Assembly: GCA_003427395.1 (NCBI GenBank)
Contig: BFEA01000436.1
Coordinates: 278,481-303,043, forward strand
Direction: 5' to 3'
DNA length: 24,563 nucleotides
Origin: Chara braunii
Taxonomy: Eukaryota; Streptophyta; Charophyceae; Charales; Characeae
The notes beneath the pieces were generated by a model that saw only the letters and a program-made list of their open reading frames with translations, was not told the DNA's origin and ran no database searches. Numbering within the stretch: the first letter of the stretch is position 1; every line of letters starts with the position of its first letter. Positions 9,148 through 17,895 of the stretch are shown in pieces. Both the position numbers and the translations under genes were made by a program.

Positions 9148-10587
9148 TCAGTCCGCGTCCGGCCTCTTCTCGTGCTTGAATTGGTAGTAATTCCACAACC
9201 GGACCAGCACGTGGTCGCACTTCACCAGCTGCACCATGTCCTGCACGCTGAGCTTTCCCAACTTTGCCAACGACGAGGAGCCGGCCTGGACCCAAACGAC
9301 CTCGCAAGCAAGCACCTTTTCCAGAACGTGACACTTCTCATTGTCCGTGAGTGATTCCATTGTTTTCAAACAATGCGCGTCCGGGTCTAGCACTTGCACG
9401 AACCAATCGCCCTCCTCTTTCTCCTTTTTGCCCTTTTTATTCGGCGGGTCCACGGGGACGTTGTACACCACCTCCGTTCTGCCCAATTTGTCGTTGTGGA
9501 TGTAGGCGATCCCAGGCTTTACGTTTTTGACCTTCTTCTTTTTGACGATCCACTTCGCCCCGTCGTGGCTCAGTAATCTGCCCGTCTCCCATTTTTCGAA
9601 AAATTCCACGGCCAGTTTCCAGACATTTTCCTCGGCCATCGCCAGAGGTAAGTAAGAACGCAGGGCAGCATTTTGCTTTATAATAGCCTCCTCTTCCTTT
9701 TGATCCGCGAGAAGCCACAAGCTGTTTTGAGGCGCCTTATGGAGCGCCGTTGTACAAAACTTACGCCAATCCCGGACCTGATCTTGTTTCCCGCTAGGGT
9801 TCCCCATCACAGCTCTTGGGCAGCCGTCATGCTTCCACTGCCATTGAATGTCTTTCATAGAAAGTTTCAACTGTCTGGGAGGTGCCTGGAGGTCCTTCTT
9901 GTTGTCCTGTGAACCAACAAGAAAATACCCTCCGAAGTCATCGTCAGAAAAGTACACCATCTGTGCCGGCCACCGCTGGAAATTGTACTTCTTGGCCACC
10001 TCGCTGCCGAGCAGCGACCTGGCTGCAGCCGCGTTGTGCTGCCCGCACACCGCGTAGTAGTAGTATTCTCCCGCTAGCTCGTCCTTCCACTCCTTCGGCT
10101 TCAGACGTTGTGCCTTGGTCCCAGGAGTTGGTTTTTGAAGCCCCAGTGGTGCGAGCTTGAAGACCGACAACTCGTACGTCTGTTCTTTATTTTCGAACGC
10201 AGTCCGCATTGCTTCCCTTATCGTTTCCACGAGGACGGGATCTAGCGACCGCTGGTTGTAAAGATCCTCCCACTCCCTTATGTCGACGATCTGAGCCGGG
10301 TTGATCTCAAACTCCCGCCTTGTCCTGACGTCGTCTTTGTACTCCAGGAAGTACCTGGCGTCCACGTCGATGGCAGACCACGGTGTAGAAGGTCCTAACC
10401 CAGGCTGTTTATGTTTCGAAGCTGGACGTTTGCTACCCGCGTGGCCCTCTTCCACCCCCCTCCCCTTCCGTTTCTCTCCCGCAGTCCTCGGGGTCTTGGT
10501 CTTCTGTTTCTTCGAAGAGCCCACCAAGTCTTCTTGACATTCTCCCCTCCTTTTTTGGGGAGTGCCCTGCGCTCCCTCCCCGCCCAC
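9148..10587 (-). pseudogene. ParB-like domain segment of the broken locus
   Basis: Open frame of about 479 codons with no internal stop, following a TAA at 10597 in the same frame. Residues 20-62 are basic and low-complexity (KKQKTK, EKRKGRG, KRPASKHK), a possible nuclear targeting region. Residues 94-235 follow the ParB/sulfiredoxin-type pattern: EINPAQIVDIREW; then LDPVLVETIREAM, like the Lx(S)IxxxGxxxP helix; then YYYYAVCGQHNAAAARSLL, in the place of the GxHRxxAA box; then WPAQMVYFSDDDFGGY; and SQDNKKDLQ, in the place of the N-x-x-R/K-D-L segment. The Arg of the GxHR box is Asn here. In prokaryotes ParB domains bind or cut DNA and are often fused to methyltransferases. Residues 240-479 are helical-looking and unrecognised. 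The terminal TGA at 9148 is followed in frame by IQRYPFMKSR and would fit Trp. The ParB call is by eye. Confidence 0.5.
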
Positions 10588-10596
10588 GGCCTCGCC

Positions 10597-11387
10597 TTAA
10601 GTGCCATGGCCCTCGGCAGACTCCAAGTCAGACCCACACAGGACTCCCTCTTCTCTGGGATCCGCTGTGGTATGTTGCCGGACCCCAGGTATGGACAACA
10701 CGGACCTGTCTCTTTCCCTCGACAGCGAAAACGGTGGACGCGGTGTCGCCTCATCTTCGTTGTCGTCAAACTGACCTCTGGCATCCTCCCGCTGCACATG
10801 TGTAGCCTCCCCGGAACCCAGATCCCCCCCCTCCCCCGCTGCCCCGCTCGACTCACAACCGCCGCACGGCTGCAAAGGCATTGACAGTTCCAAGTCGGGG
10901 CCGACTTCGCAAGGGACGTCGAGGGCGATGTCCTTGTCCTCCAACAAGTCAAAGAACTCTCGACCCAAAACAAACCCGCCCTGCCGCCGGAGGTGGTTGT
11001 AGAACGGGGTGTTCGCAGCACCCGCTCCGAACCCCTCGAACGGACACATGTCCAGAATCGCCCCCTTGGCACCGGCGACGACGTTCCCCTTCGCACCGTA
11101 GACATTTTTCATGTAGAACCGCCGACGACTGCCTTTCGCATTCTCCTACCGCAAGACAGCCCCCAATACCCTACGCCGCTTGTTGGCTTCGACGAAGATC
11201 ACAGGACCACACGGCTGTTGCACTGGGTTTGATGCATCCCCACAACACCAGTCGACGAACCATTTCGACGTAGCGTGGTCGGATCATGTCCTCGAGGTCG
11301 TAGACGACCGTTTTGTAGAATCTTTCCCAGATCCCATCCCGGAGGTCGCTGCAGGCTCCCCTTCGCCCCTGGACGAAGACATATTGT
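10597..11387 (-). pseudogene. N-terminal region of the ParB-like locus, function unknown
   Basis: After the acceptor at 11388 the frame reads QYVFVQGRRGACSDLRDG, IWERFYKTVVYDLEDMIRP and VEMVRRLVLWGCIKPSATAV. An extra base near 11200-11207 then shifts it to VIFVEANKRRRVLGAVLR, a TAG at 11146-11148, and RRRFYMKNVYGAKGNVV. It continues open to TAA at 10597. The first about 130 residues look folded (mixed aromatic, hydrophobic and charged). The last about 80 are Gly/Ser/acid-rich and probably disordered. I do not recognise the fold. The TAG after VLR would fit an original Trp codon. Confidence 0.5.
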
Positions 11388-11699
11388 CTGCGGACGACAA
11401 CGGAAAACAAATAAAACACCAGTGAGCGTCAAATCGCAGTCAAAGTACAACGCAGGCAAAAAACACGTCGGTCACATGACGCCATCCGAGGACCTCGAAG
11501 TTCGGATCCCGGCGAACTTCGAACGCGAAGACCAGCAACGACCTCTTACCTGCAACGAGATCATTCTTCACAAGGGCACACGCTTCATGCAGTCGGGCGA
11601 CAACCACGTCGGTGTTTTCAGAACACGGATGTCGACCAGATCGGGAATGGATGGGAGGTGACGTACAAAGCTCGCGTTGAACGGGGCAGTGTCCTCCAT
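11388..11699 (-). pseudogene. First exon and intron of the ParB-like locus
   Basis: An ATG at 11697-11699 starts a frame (MEDTAPFNASFVRHL). A one-base shift near 11620 then gives the protein-like string DVVVARLHEACALVKNDLVA. This ends at a near-consensus donor, CAG|GTAAGAG, with the exon ending at 11550. The intron (11549-11388, 162 nt) ends in a long T-rich tract and CCGCAG. A perfect-arm copy of the dispersed palindrome sits inside the intron at 11497-11520. Joining the exons does not keep the downstream frame without one more indel, so the model is approximate. Confidence 0.5.
11497..11520 (+). repeat. 24-bp palindrome, perfect arms, intronic
   Basis: GAAGTTCG and CGAACTTC are exactly complementary around GATCCCGG. 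Lies inside the predicted intron 11549-11388. Confidence 0.9.
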
Positions 11700-12440
11700 T
11701 TAGCACTCGGAACCCGGATAGTTCAGGACGCGAAGTTCGCCGAGATCCGTACTAAAAGATGGGGGATCATCAAGACCAGCGCCCGTTCAATACACAGGCG
11801 TCACGGGAAGTTCGCCGGGATCTGAACTTCAGGAGGCTGCGAGAGAGACAGACAGAAAGTTGGGGTCCTAGCAAGGTGTCCTAGCAAGGTGTCCTAGCAA
11901 GGTGTCAACGGGATGTTTGAGGGAAAAGAACGGCGAGGGACGAGATGCGGTTGTGCTGCCGAAAATGTCATATTTGTAGGACTGCAGAGAAGTGTGAGAC
12001 TCCGCGGTTGCTGGCACACGCGGCACCGCGCGCTTGTCGTGCAAATCCCTGGTCGTCGTTCGTTTCAGTGACTGACGAAAGTCATGTTGGACGTCCGTCT
12101 CTGACGCCGTCTCCTTCCATGTTGTGCCCCGACGAAGTTCGGATCTCGGCGAGCTTCGCGTTCTGGCCTCTGTGTTAATTTGTCTTTGGTGTCATTGGCG
12201 TCGGGCGGGCCGCGGGAAAGACCTGACACCGCGGAAACAGAACATAGCCGTACTCGGTTTTTGCCCGTCCACCATCAACATGTGCCAAACACTCGGTCAC
12301 TGTCGTTGCGAGATGCCAAAAGCACTCTTAGAGATCCCCGTCGCAAGGTCGCGCGAGCTTCGCGTTTCCTGAAACCCGTTGGAGATCCCGGTTGAAAGAC
12401 CGGTTCGGATGCGGCGACATTTGGGGATCCCCTGGGACAA
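11700..12440. other. Upstream flank of the ParB-like locus with palindrome copies
   Basis: No convincing gene. It holds reverse-orientation palindromes at 11732-11753 and 11807-11830, a forward one at 12134-12157, and a 13-bp tandem repeat at 11865-11903. Promoter elements for the minus-strand gene would lie here, but I see no clear TATA box. Confidence 0.5.
11865..11903 (+). repeat. 13-bp tandem repeat, three perfect copies
   Basis: GTCCTAGCAAGGT repeated three times without mismatch, followed by GTC of a fourth. Confidence 0.95.
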
Positions 12441-12442
12441 CG

Positions 12443-12808
12443 TCATGAACCGAAGCCATACAAAGCATTCAGTGACGATCCGTATACGCGGGTCTGCGGT
12501 TCGTCGACCGATGCACTCTCCGAAAAAACGGACATGTATTTCATCCTAACAAACACCCCCGGCCGTGCCAAGGAGTTTCCTATGCAGTCCCGTATGTCAC
12601 CCGCTTTCTCCTCAACCTCATGCCACAACGAATAGTTTCGAACCTGACCTGCTATCACCAAATCTGGTCACCCATCCACACGTTCAGGCCCACGCATCGG
12701 CATGAATTTGGACCCTTCAATCACAACCTCGTTGCGCGACACGAGCACAACTGCATCGCAAGTTTCCTGCTCTTGTTCGAAGCAGCGACACACAAAACTC
12801 TGGCGAAA
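12443..12808 (-). pseudogene. Unrecognised coding remnant
   Basis: One minus-strand frame reads FVCRCFEQEQETCDAVVLV, then RNEVVIEGSKFMPMRGPERVDG. A TGA at 12668-12670 follows, then PDLVIAGQVRNYSLWHEVEE, IRDCIGNSLARPGVFVRMKY and SSLNALYGFGS to a stop at 12443. Composition and continuity across the TGA (which would fit Trp) suggest real coding ancestry. I do not recognise the family. It might belong to the same unknown gene as 13032-13565, also on the minus strand. Confidence 0.35.
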
Positions 12809-13031
12809 TCAGATCCGGACACAGTCAACCGCACACAGCAGTACGACTCAGCTCGTGGAGAAATCCATGGGCCACGCAGCGGGTACTGGTCCAGGAACGA
12901 GCAGCGACGAGCGCAGTCCACCAACTCTTGTTTCAGCGAACCCCCCTAAGTTCGTGGCGACGACCTGACGTTGTGGCACTCGAGGCGACTGAAATAGAGG
13001 CTAATGCAGCTTAGTGCTTTGCGCATATGTT

Positions 13032-13565
13032 TCAGGAACTTATGTCTGAGGACGGCGGCAATGGAATGAGGTCCCCGAACTCCAACATATTCGCGAACTT
13101 GTACTGGCTTGCCCAAGGACAGTGACTCTCCATATTGTCCCAATTGCCCTCGCCCCAGTCGTCAAGATGCGCGTCCATGCACGGGACGACGGTCATCCAT
13201 GGGTCCTCGTCGAAATCCTCTGCGGTCGCTCCGTGGATCGTTGTCACACCGTTGAAATGCCACACGGATTTCGCACAAGGACGAAAAGGTTCTGCTAAGC
13301 GGATGTGCGTCTCGGCACTCATGGCCTGTGGTGTCGAGAAGATCGACTCGAAGACCCGTGGTGTCGAGAAGGTCCCCTCCATCACGTAACCTGCACACCA
13401 CGCGCACATGCCCGACGACACAAACGGGCACGAAGACACTAGTAAACGCGTCATGTCTCGCGATGTGCGACCCATGGCATTAGACGGAGCGTATGCCCCG
13501 AGATCCAATTTCGAGTGGCCGGCTTCGTCGGTGTTCACATCTATCGGCCCGCAGGCCAGCCGCAA
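13032..13565 (-). CDS. Unrecognised open frame, possibly a remnant
   Basis: 177-codon minus-strand frame without a stop. The C-terminal half looks like protein (SVWHFNGVTTIHGATAEDF, DPWMTVVPCMDAHLDDWGEG, SQYKFANMLEFGDLIPLP), rich in Trp, Asp and Glu. The N-terminal part contains a short internal repeat (FSTPRVFESIFSTPQAM) that mirrors the DNA direct repeat TGGTGTCGAGAAG at 13330 and 13363. No domain recognised and no clear start codon context. It could be an exon of the unit to its left. Confidence 0.3.
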   Translation of the reverse strand: MRLACGPIDVNTDEAGHSKLDLGAYAPSNAMGRTSRDMTRLLVSSCPFVSSGMCAWCAGYVMEGTFSTPRVFESIFSTPQAMSAETHIRLAEPFRPCAKSVWHFNGVTTIHGATAEDFDEDPWMTVVPCMDAHLDDWGEGNWDNMESHCPWASQYKFANMLEFGDLIPLPPSSDISS

Positions 13566-15102
13566 ACACGCCCCACGACATGTTCGCCTGGATCCGCACT
13601 TCGCGAGACTGCGCGGGAAAGACGAAGCTGTCTCCCAAACTCAACGTCCCAAACTGCCACGAAGTTCGGATCCAGGCGGACTTCACTTTCGTACGAATAA
13701 AAAGTTGTGGCGATCCACCGGTCCCCGAAAAGTCCACAGTCAGAACCCGCACCACCCGAAAGGTGAAGTACACCGTGGTCCGAACTTGACGGTTTTCCGA
13801 CGAACCGTGCACGAGAAGTTCGGATCTCAGCGGACTTCGCATTTTATAGAATCCGAAGTCCGCCGGGTTCCGAAATTGACGATTGTCTGAGGAACCGTGC
13901 ACAGCAGGTTCGGATCCACGGCCCAGCAGGAACATCTCCTGCCACATGCATTGCGAAAGGAAGAGAGCTCAAATTCGCCGGGATCCGAGCTTGGCGAAAT
14001 CGCGCGGGAGATACACAGCAGGCGAACCCGACGATGGGATGCGGAACCTTTGCACGAGAAGTACGGATCCCGGCGGACTTCGCATTTTTGTGAAACAAAA
14101 GTTGTGGCAAACACCCGTTCGCGAGAAAGGACACAGTCAGAACCCACACCATGAGCGGATCCACGGTAGGGTTTGGGCGTGGGTTTGGCGTGGGTTTAGT
14201 GCGGGAAACCGGGCACGCGAGGTCCGGATCCACGGGAGGACAGTGGGGAACCTGGTGTTCGCCGGGATCCGAACTTGGCGAGACCGCGTGGGAGAGAAAC
14301 AACCGGCGGACTTCACATTTTTTCAAATACAAAGTTGTGCCAACCCCCGGGCGCTAGAAACCCCGCGTTCTGAACCCGCACAATGAGACAAGCGAAGTCG
14401 CTGGGGTGGGAACTTGACGTCTGTGCGACGAACCATGCAGGAGAAGTCCAGATCCCGGCAGACTTCGCATTATCACGGCTCCGAGGTTCGCCGAGGTCCG
14501 GACTCGACGAGTGTGCAAGGAACAGTGCGAGCGAGGTTTGGATCCGCAGGGCAGCAGGAACCTGAAGTTCGCCGGAATCCGAACTTGACGAAATTATGCG
14601 GGAGACAAAGACATGTCTGCCAAACTCGCCGTCCTGCGATTTCTTGAAGTTCGGATCCCTGAGGACTTCAAATTTTTCCACGTCCCAGGCTGTGGTTTCG
14701 AACCGGGGTTGCGAAGCGTGTTCGAGCAACTGCATGAAGTTCGTCGGGATCCGGTCTTGGCGAAATTGCGTGGGAGACATACACCTGTCTGCCAAACTCG
14801 CCGTCCAGCAATTTCTTGAAGTTCGGATCCCAGCGGACTTCAAATTGTTACACGTCCCAGGCTGTGGTTGCGGACCGGGGTTGCGAATCGTGTTCGAACA
14901 GCTGCATGAAGTTCGCCGGGATCCGAACTTGGCGAAATTGCGTGGGAGATACACACCTGTCTGCCAAACTCGCCGTCCAGCAATTTCTTGAAGTTCGGAT
15001 CCCGGCGGACTTCATATTATTCCACGTCCTTGGCTGTGGTTGCGTATCGGGGTTGAGAAGCGTGTTCGAACAGCTGCACAAGCTCGCCGGGATCCCAACT
15101 TC
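13490..15102. repeat. Dense array of palindrome-bearing repeat units
   Basis: At least 15 palindrome copies in both orientations. Forward: 13661, 13815, 14058, 14443, 14646, 14818, 14990. Reverse: 13855, 13970, 14256, 14483, 14564, 14736, 14908, 15080. Unit types recur. A forward/reverse pair 40 bp apart occurs at 13815-13878 and 14443-14505. A word AAAGTTGTGGC follows the motif at about 13700, 14098 and 14330. GAACCGTGCAC-like words precede the motif at about 13803, 13889 and 14430. Open frames on both strands here (EVRIPADF, VRRDPN and similar) are translations of the repeat and not genes. Confidence 0.85.
14619..15102 (+). repeat. Three 172-bp tandem repeat units
   Basis: GCCAAACTCGCCGTCC recurs at 14619, 14791 and 14963, exactly 172 bp apart. 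Each unit holds one forward palindrome and, 90 bp on, one reverse palindrome (82 bp to the next forward). Copies two and three differ at scattered bases. The third is cut short near 15102. A partial, more diverged unit precedes at 14560-14618. Confidence 0.93.
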
Positions 15103-15274
15103 TTCCGGTGTTTGATTGCGCGATCAGTTCGGTTGGTATGGCCAAGGTCGTGCTGGCAGATTGGAACGGCCACGTTCCATTCACGAGAACAGTGTCGGCG
15201 ACGCGTGGGGTGGTGGGTGCTCAACGTTCGCCGTTCAGTGACCGTCAAGTGTCGACGACCCTACATCCTCCAAA

Positions 15275-15376
15275 GTTCGACGTCCGACGAGGTTCGACGC
15301 CCGCCAAGGTTTGATGTGGAGCCAGGTTCCATGGCCAGCATGGTTCGATGTTATATGAGGTTCGATGTGCAACAAG
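15275..15376 (+). repeat. 17-bp tandem repeat, six diverged copies
   Basis: Six consecutive 17-mers starting GTTCGAYG or close variants (GTTCGACGTCCGACGAG, GTTCGACGCCCGCCAAG, GTTTGATGTGGAGCCAG and three more). The GTT start and a purine-rich end are kept. No indels. Confidence 0.9.
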
Positions 15377-15513
15377 ATTGTGACGAAGTGCTTTTTATTC
15401 GTTCGCAGATCGGGATCGACGTTTTTTCGATCGGTTGTGTGTTTCGTTCACCGGTTTCGATCGTGCACATGAGGATTCTCCGCGATCGTTCTCCACGATC
15501 AATGTGCACAGAA

Positions 15514-15663
15514 AGTCGATTGGTCATGAAATCTGCCAGGATCAACTGATTGATCGGCTGCTCGGTTGGCGGTTGGTGTGGTGGTTGATCAACCAGTAGA
15601 GCAATCGCCAACAGAGCGGTCGACCAATCAGTTGATCCTGGCAGATTTCCTGACCGATCGACT
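15514..15663. repeat. Foldback element with 43-bp arms
   Basis: 15514-15556 is complementary to 15621-15663 with about three mismatches. The core GAAATCTGCCAGGATCAACT is perfectly matched. The loop is 64 nt and itself rich in GGTTG/CAACC words. It could be a small inverted-repeat transposon or a hairpin RNA source. No ORF. Confidence 0.85.
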
Positions 15664-16420
15664 GTTATGTCGGGGACTGTCAGGTGGATAAATAAACAAG
15701 TCGCTCGCCGGCGGGTTGATCTTCGGTGCAACACACACGATCAATCATCCGATCGCAAGTAATCTTCTCTTGTTTCACGATTGGTCGGTTGGATGCGTTG
15801 GTTAATCATCCGTCGGGCAGATCAACGACGATGTTGTTAGGGAAGCAAACATCATCTACCATCGATTGCGAGTGGTCGGCTTGTGTTTCGTGATGGGTCG
15901 GTTCATCACGTGTGTGGTGTACATATTGTCATGGATCTGATCGACCATGCACACATACGTCCCGACTGCGTGCGCACTCACCGTGTGAAACTGCCGAGTG
16001 AAGATGAGCGCGAACCCCGGCGTTTATCGTAACGGCACTCTGTCCACCTTTGGGCGTGCGCTTCGCGTTTGCTAGGGTACTGCGTGGGGTGGTGGGCGCG
16101 CCTTTCGGGAAAGGAGATCGGAAGCGACGTCGAATATGACGTGGACAGCGACTTGGCAGGCAAAGGGACATGCGAGGGCATGTGGGGTGCGTCGGTGCCA
16201 CGAAACGTGCGCGGTGAAGAATGGTTGTGCCAGCTGTCGACGACACAGGCGGTGCGTGGCTTCCGTCGGGCAGCATCTCCCCAGCAGAAACGCAGAACGC
16301 ATCGTCAATGCCCAGGGCGCCTCTCATATTTGTAGGCGCGCGGGACACGAGGCCCCCTCGGGCCTACCGTTTCGGATTTCCGTGGAGGGTCCGAGCGCCG
16401 ACGCGCGACTATTTGATCCG
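15664..16420. other. No gene recognised
   Basis: GATCGG/CGATCA-rich DNA, then GC-rich sequence. Open frames exist on both strands but none has convincing protein character or splice context. Confidence 0.45.
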
Positions 16421-16518
16421 CTCATCGAGTGGTGGCTGCACGTCGAAATTGTCGCGAGGGGGGCCTGGTGCGTCGAAATGTGACAAAAACGTCCCTGCAG
16501 GCTAGCCCTTCCCGGACA

Positions 16519-17237
16519 TCATTGGAAAACGGGCCCTTGTTCCGGGCCCCTCGCGTTCGTGTCTTCGGGTTCGCGGGCCCCGGTCGAGGGGGGAGAACCG
16601 TCGCGGGGGAGGCAGTTTGTACTTTCCAGGGGTGAGGGGGGAGAACCGTCGGAGGGGGGAGAACCGTGGGAGGGGGGAGGGGGGAGGGGGGCAGGGGGAA
16701 AGGGGAGGTTGGAGGGGTTCGCGGCCATTCGCGTCTCCTGACTAGCGAGCAGGGTCTGTGGATATGCGGGGGGACACAGGCGGGTCTTTCCATGGGGTGC
16801 GACGACAGTCTGAGGCTCATCTGCCTCGGGTCTGGTGCAGCCCTTCCGCATCTCGAGCCTGACGAGCGCATTCGCGCGCGACGTCCCGTCACCGACATCC
16901 TCCATCGCCTTTTCTGCTCCGCTGTTGCGCCAGGCAGCGGCGGGCGTGGGTGCAGGGGTTTCCTCTCGTTGACAACTGTCGTCTGTGCTTCGGTTGTCTG
17001 CGCTTCGACATCTCGTCTCTGCATCCTGCGTCAGCAAGTGGTCCCCGCCGTCTGCGCTGAGCCCTTGTCGAACAGTTGCGCCATCGTGTGCGCTTCGCCA
17101 TCGTCGAACAACTGCGCCTCATCGAAGAACTGTGACCCGTCAAAGAGTTGTGCCATCGTGTGCGTTGTGCCCTCTTCAAGGTAAAGTGCTGTTCTGCCTG
17201 CCCACGTGTCGGGCGTCAGGCATGTTTGCCGGCCCAT
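16519..17237 (-). pseudogene. Possible low-complexity coding remnant
   Basis: On the minus strand 17237-17031 reads TMAQLFDGSQFFDEAQLFDD and GEAHTMAQLFDKGSAQT, an internal repeat of AQLFD. One base shift later, the frame 17037-16519 gives ETRCRSADNRSTDDSCQREE, a charged stretch, and a Pro/Ser-rich end that only translates the G-rich tract. It might be an exon of a disordered protein. There is no domain and no clear ends. Confidence 0.2.
16588..16718 (+). repeat. G-rich tract with GGGGGGAGAACCGT repeats
   Basis: GGGGGAGAACCGT occurs at about 16588, 16636 and 16654. It is followed by GGAGGGGGGAGGGGGGAGGGGGGC and more G runs to 16718. At least eight runs of four or more G lie close enough for G-quadruplex formation on the plus strand. 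Confidence 0.85.
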
Positions 17238-17261
17238 GGGAGCGGCCGCGTCGCACCACCT

Positions 17262-17382
17262 GTTTCAAGTTGCGGGGACGGAGGGAAAGGATGTCGGTGA
17301 CATTGGGCCACATGGTTTTTGTGTCCCCTTCTGATTCTCGCTCGTTCTTTTCTCGCGAGTGGCCCCATGATTCTTGCTTGCC
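17262..17382 (+). repeat. Left flanking repeat of the ATC microsatellite
   Basis: About 121 bp aligning in direct orientation with 17896-18018 (for example GGGACGG-GGGAA, ATTCTTGCTTG versus ATTCTTGTTTG). Divergence is roughly a quarter of positions by eye. Confidence 0.75.
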
Positions 17383-17886
17383 ATCATCATCATCATCATC
17401 GCCTCCATCATCACCATCATCGTCGCCACCATCGTCATCGTCATCATCATCATCATTATCATTATCATCATCACCATCATTGTCATCGTGATCATCATCA
17501 TCTTCATCAACATCATCATCATCATCAACAACATCATCATCAACATCGTCAACGTCATCAACATCGTCATCATCGTCAACATCATCATCAACATCATCAA
17601 CGTCATCAACAACATCATCATCATCAGCGACATTGTCATCGTGATCATCAAAATCACCACCATCGTCATCTTCGTCGTCATCATCAACATCGTCATCATC
17701 GTCGTCATCATCGTCATCATCATCATCGTCATCATCACCATCATCACCATCACCAACATCATCATCAACATCATCATCGTCATCAACATCGTCATCTTCA
17801 TCAGCGACATCGTCGTCCAGATCAACATCACCACCGTAATCGTCACTATCATCGTGATCACCACCGTCGTCATCATTATCATCATG
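17382..17886 (+). repeat. 505-bp ATC/GAT trinucleotide microsatellite
   Basis: Imperfect CAT/ATC repeats with CGT, CAC and AAC interruptions. Depending on frame it would encode poly-Asp, poly-Met, poly-His or poly-Ile. These long open frames are explained by the repeat alone and are not called as genes. Confidence 0.95.
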
Positions 17887-17895
17887 TCGTGCCAC

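Larger units (their letters stand above)
5588..11699 (-). pseudogene. Broken ParB-like plus methyltransferase-like gene (whole locus)
   Basis: One minus-strand locus explains nearly all protein-like sequence from 11.7 to 5.6 kb. From its 5' end: a short first exon (11699-11550), an intron (11549-11388), an unrecognised N-terminal region, a basic linker, a ParB-like domain, a methyltransferase-like region, and a long Gly/Ser/Pro- and acid-rich tail. It is interrupted by a frameshift in exon 1 and one near 11200-11207, TAG at 11146, TAA at 10597, TGA at 9148, a 1-nt loss near 8830-8840, TAG at 8636 and TAG at 7832. Most of these separate segments in the same frame, so they read as point damage, not introns. 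The gene family looks like multicopy hypothetical proteins I associate with Chara, from memory only. Exact ends and any further introns are uncertain. Confidence 0.6.

Noticed and set aside
5895-10884. Plus-strand open frames opposite the ParB-like locus
   Set aside because: They are shadows of the GC-rich minus-strand coding frame; composition is Arg/Pro/Ser-skewed and non-protein-like.
13490-15102. CRISPR-like array of short palindromic repeats
   Set aside because: Repeats alternate orientation, spacers are themselves repeated, no cas genes are present and the DNA is eukaryotic.
13480-15115. Open frames with repeated EVRIPADF, VRRDPN or similar peptides
   Set aside because: These are translations of the 24-bp palindrome and its flanks on both strands, not a protein with conserved repeats.
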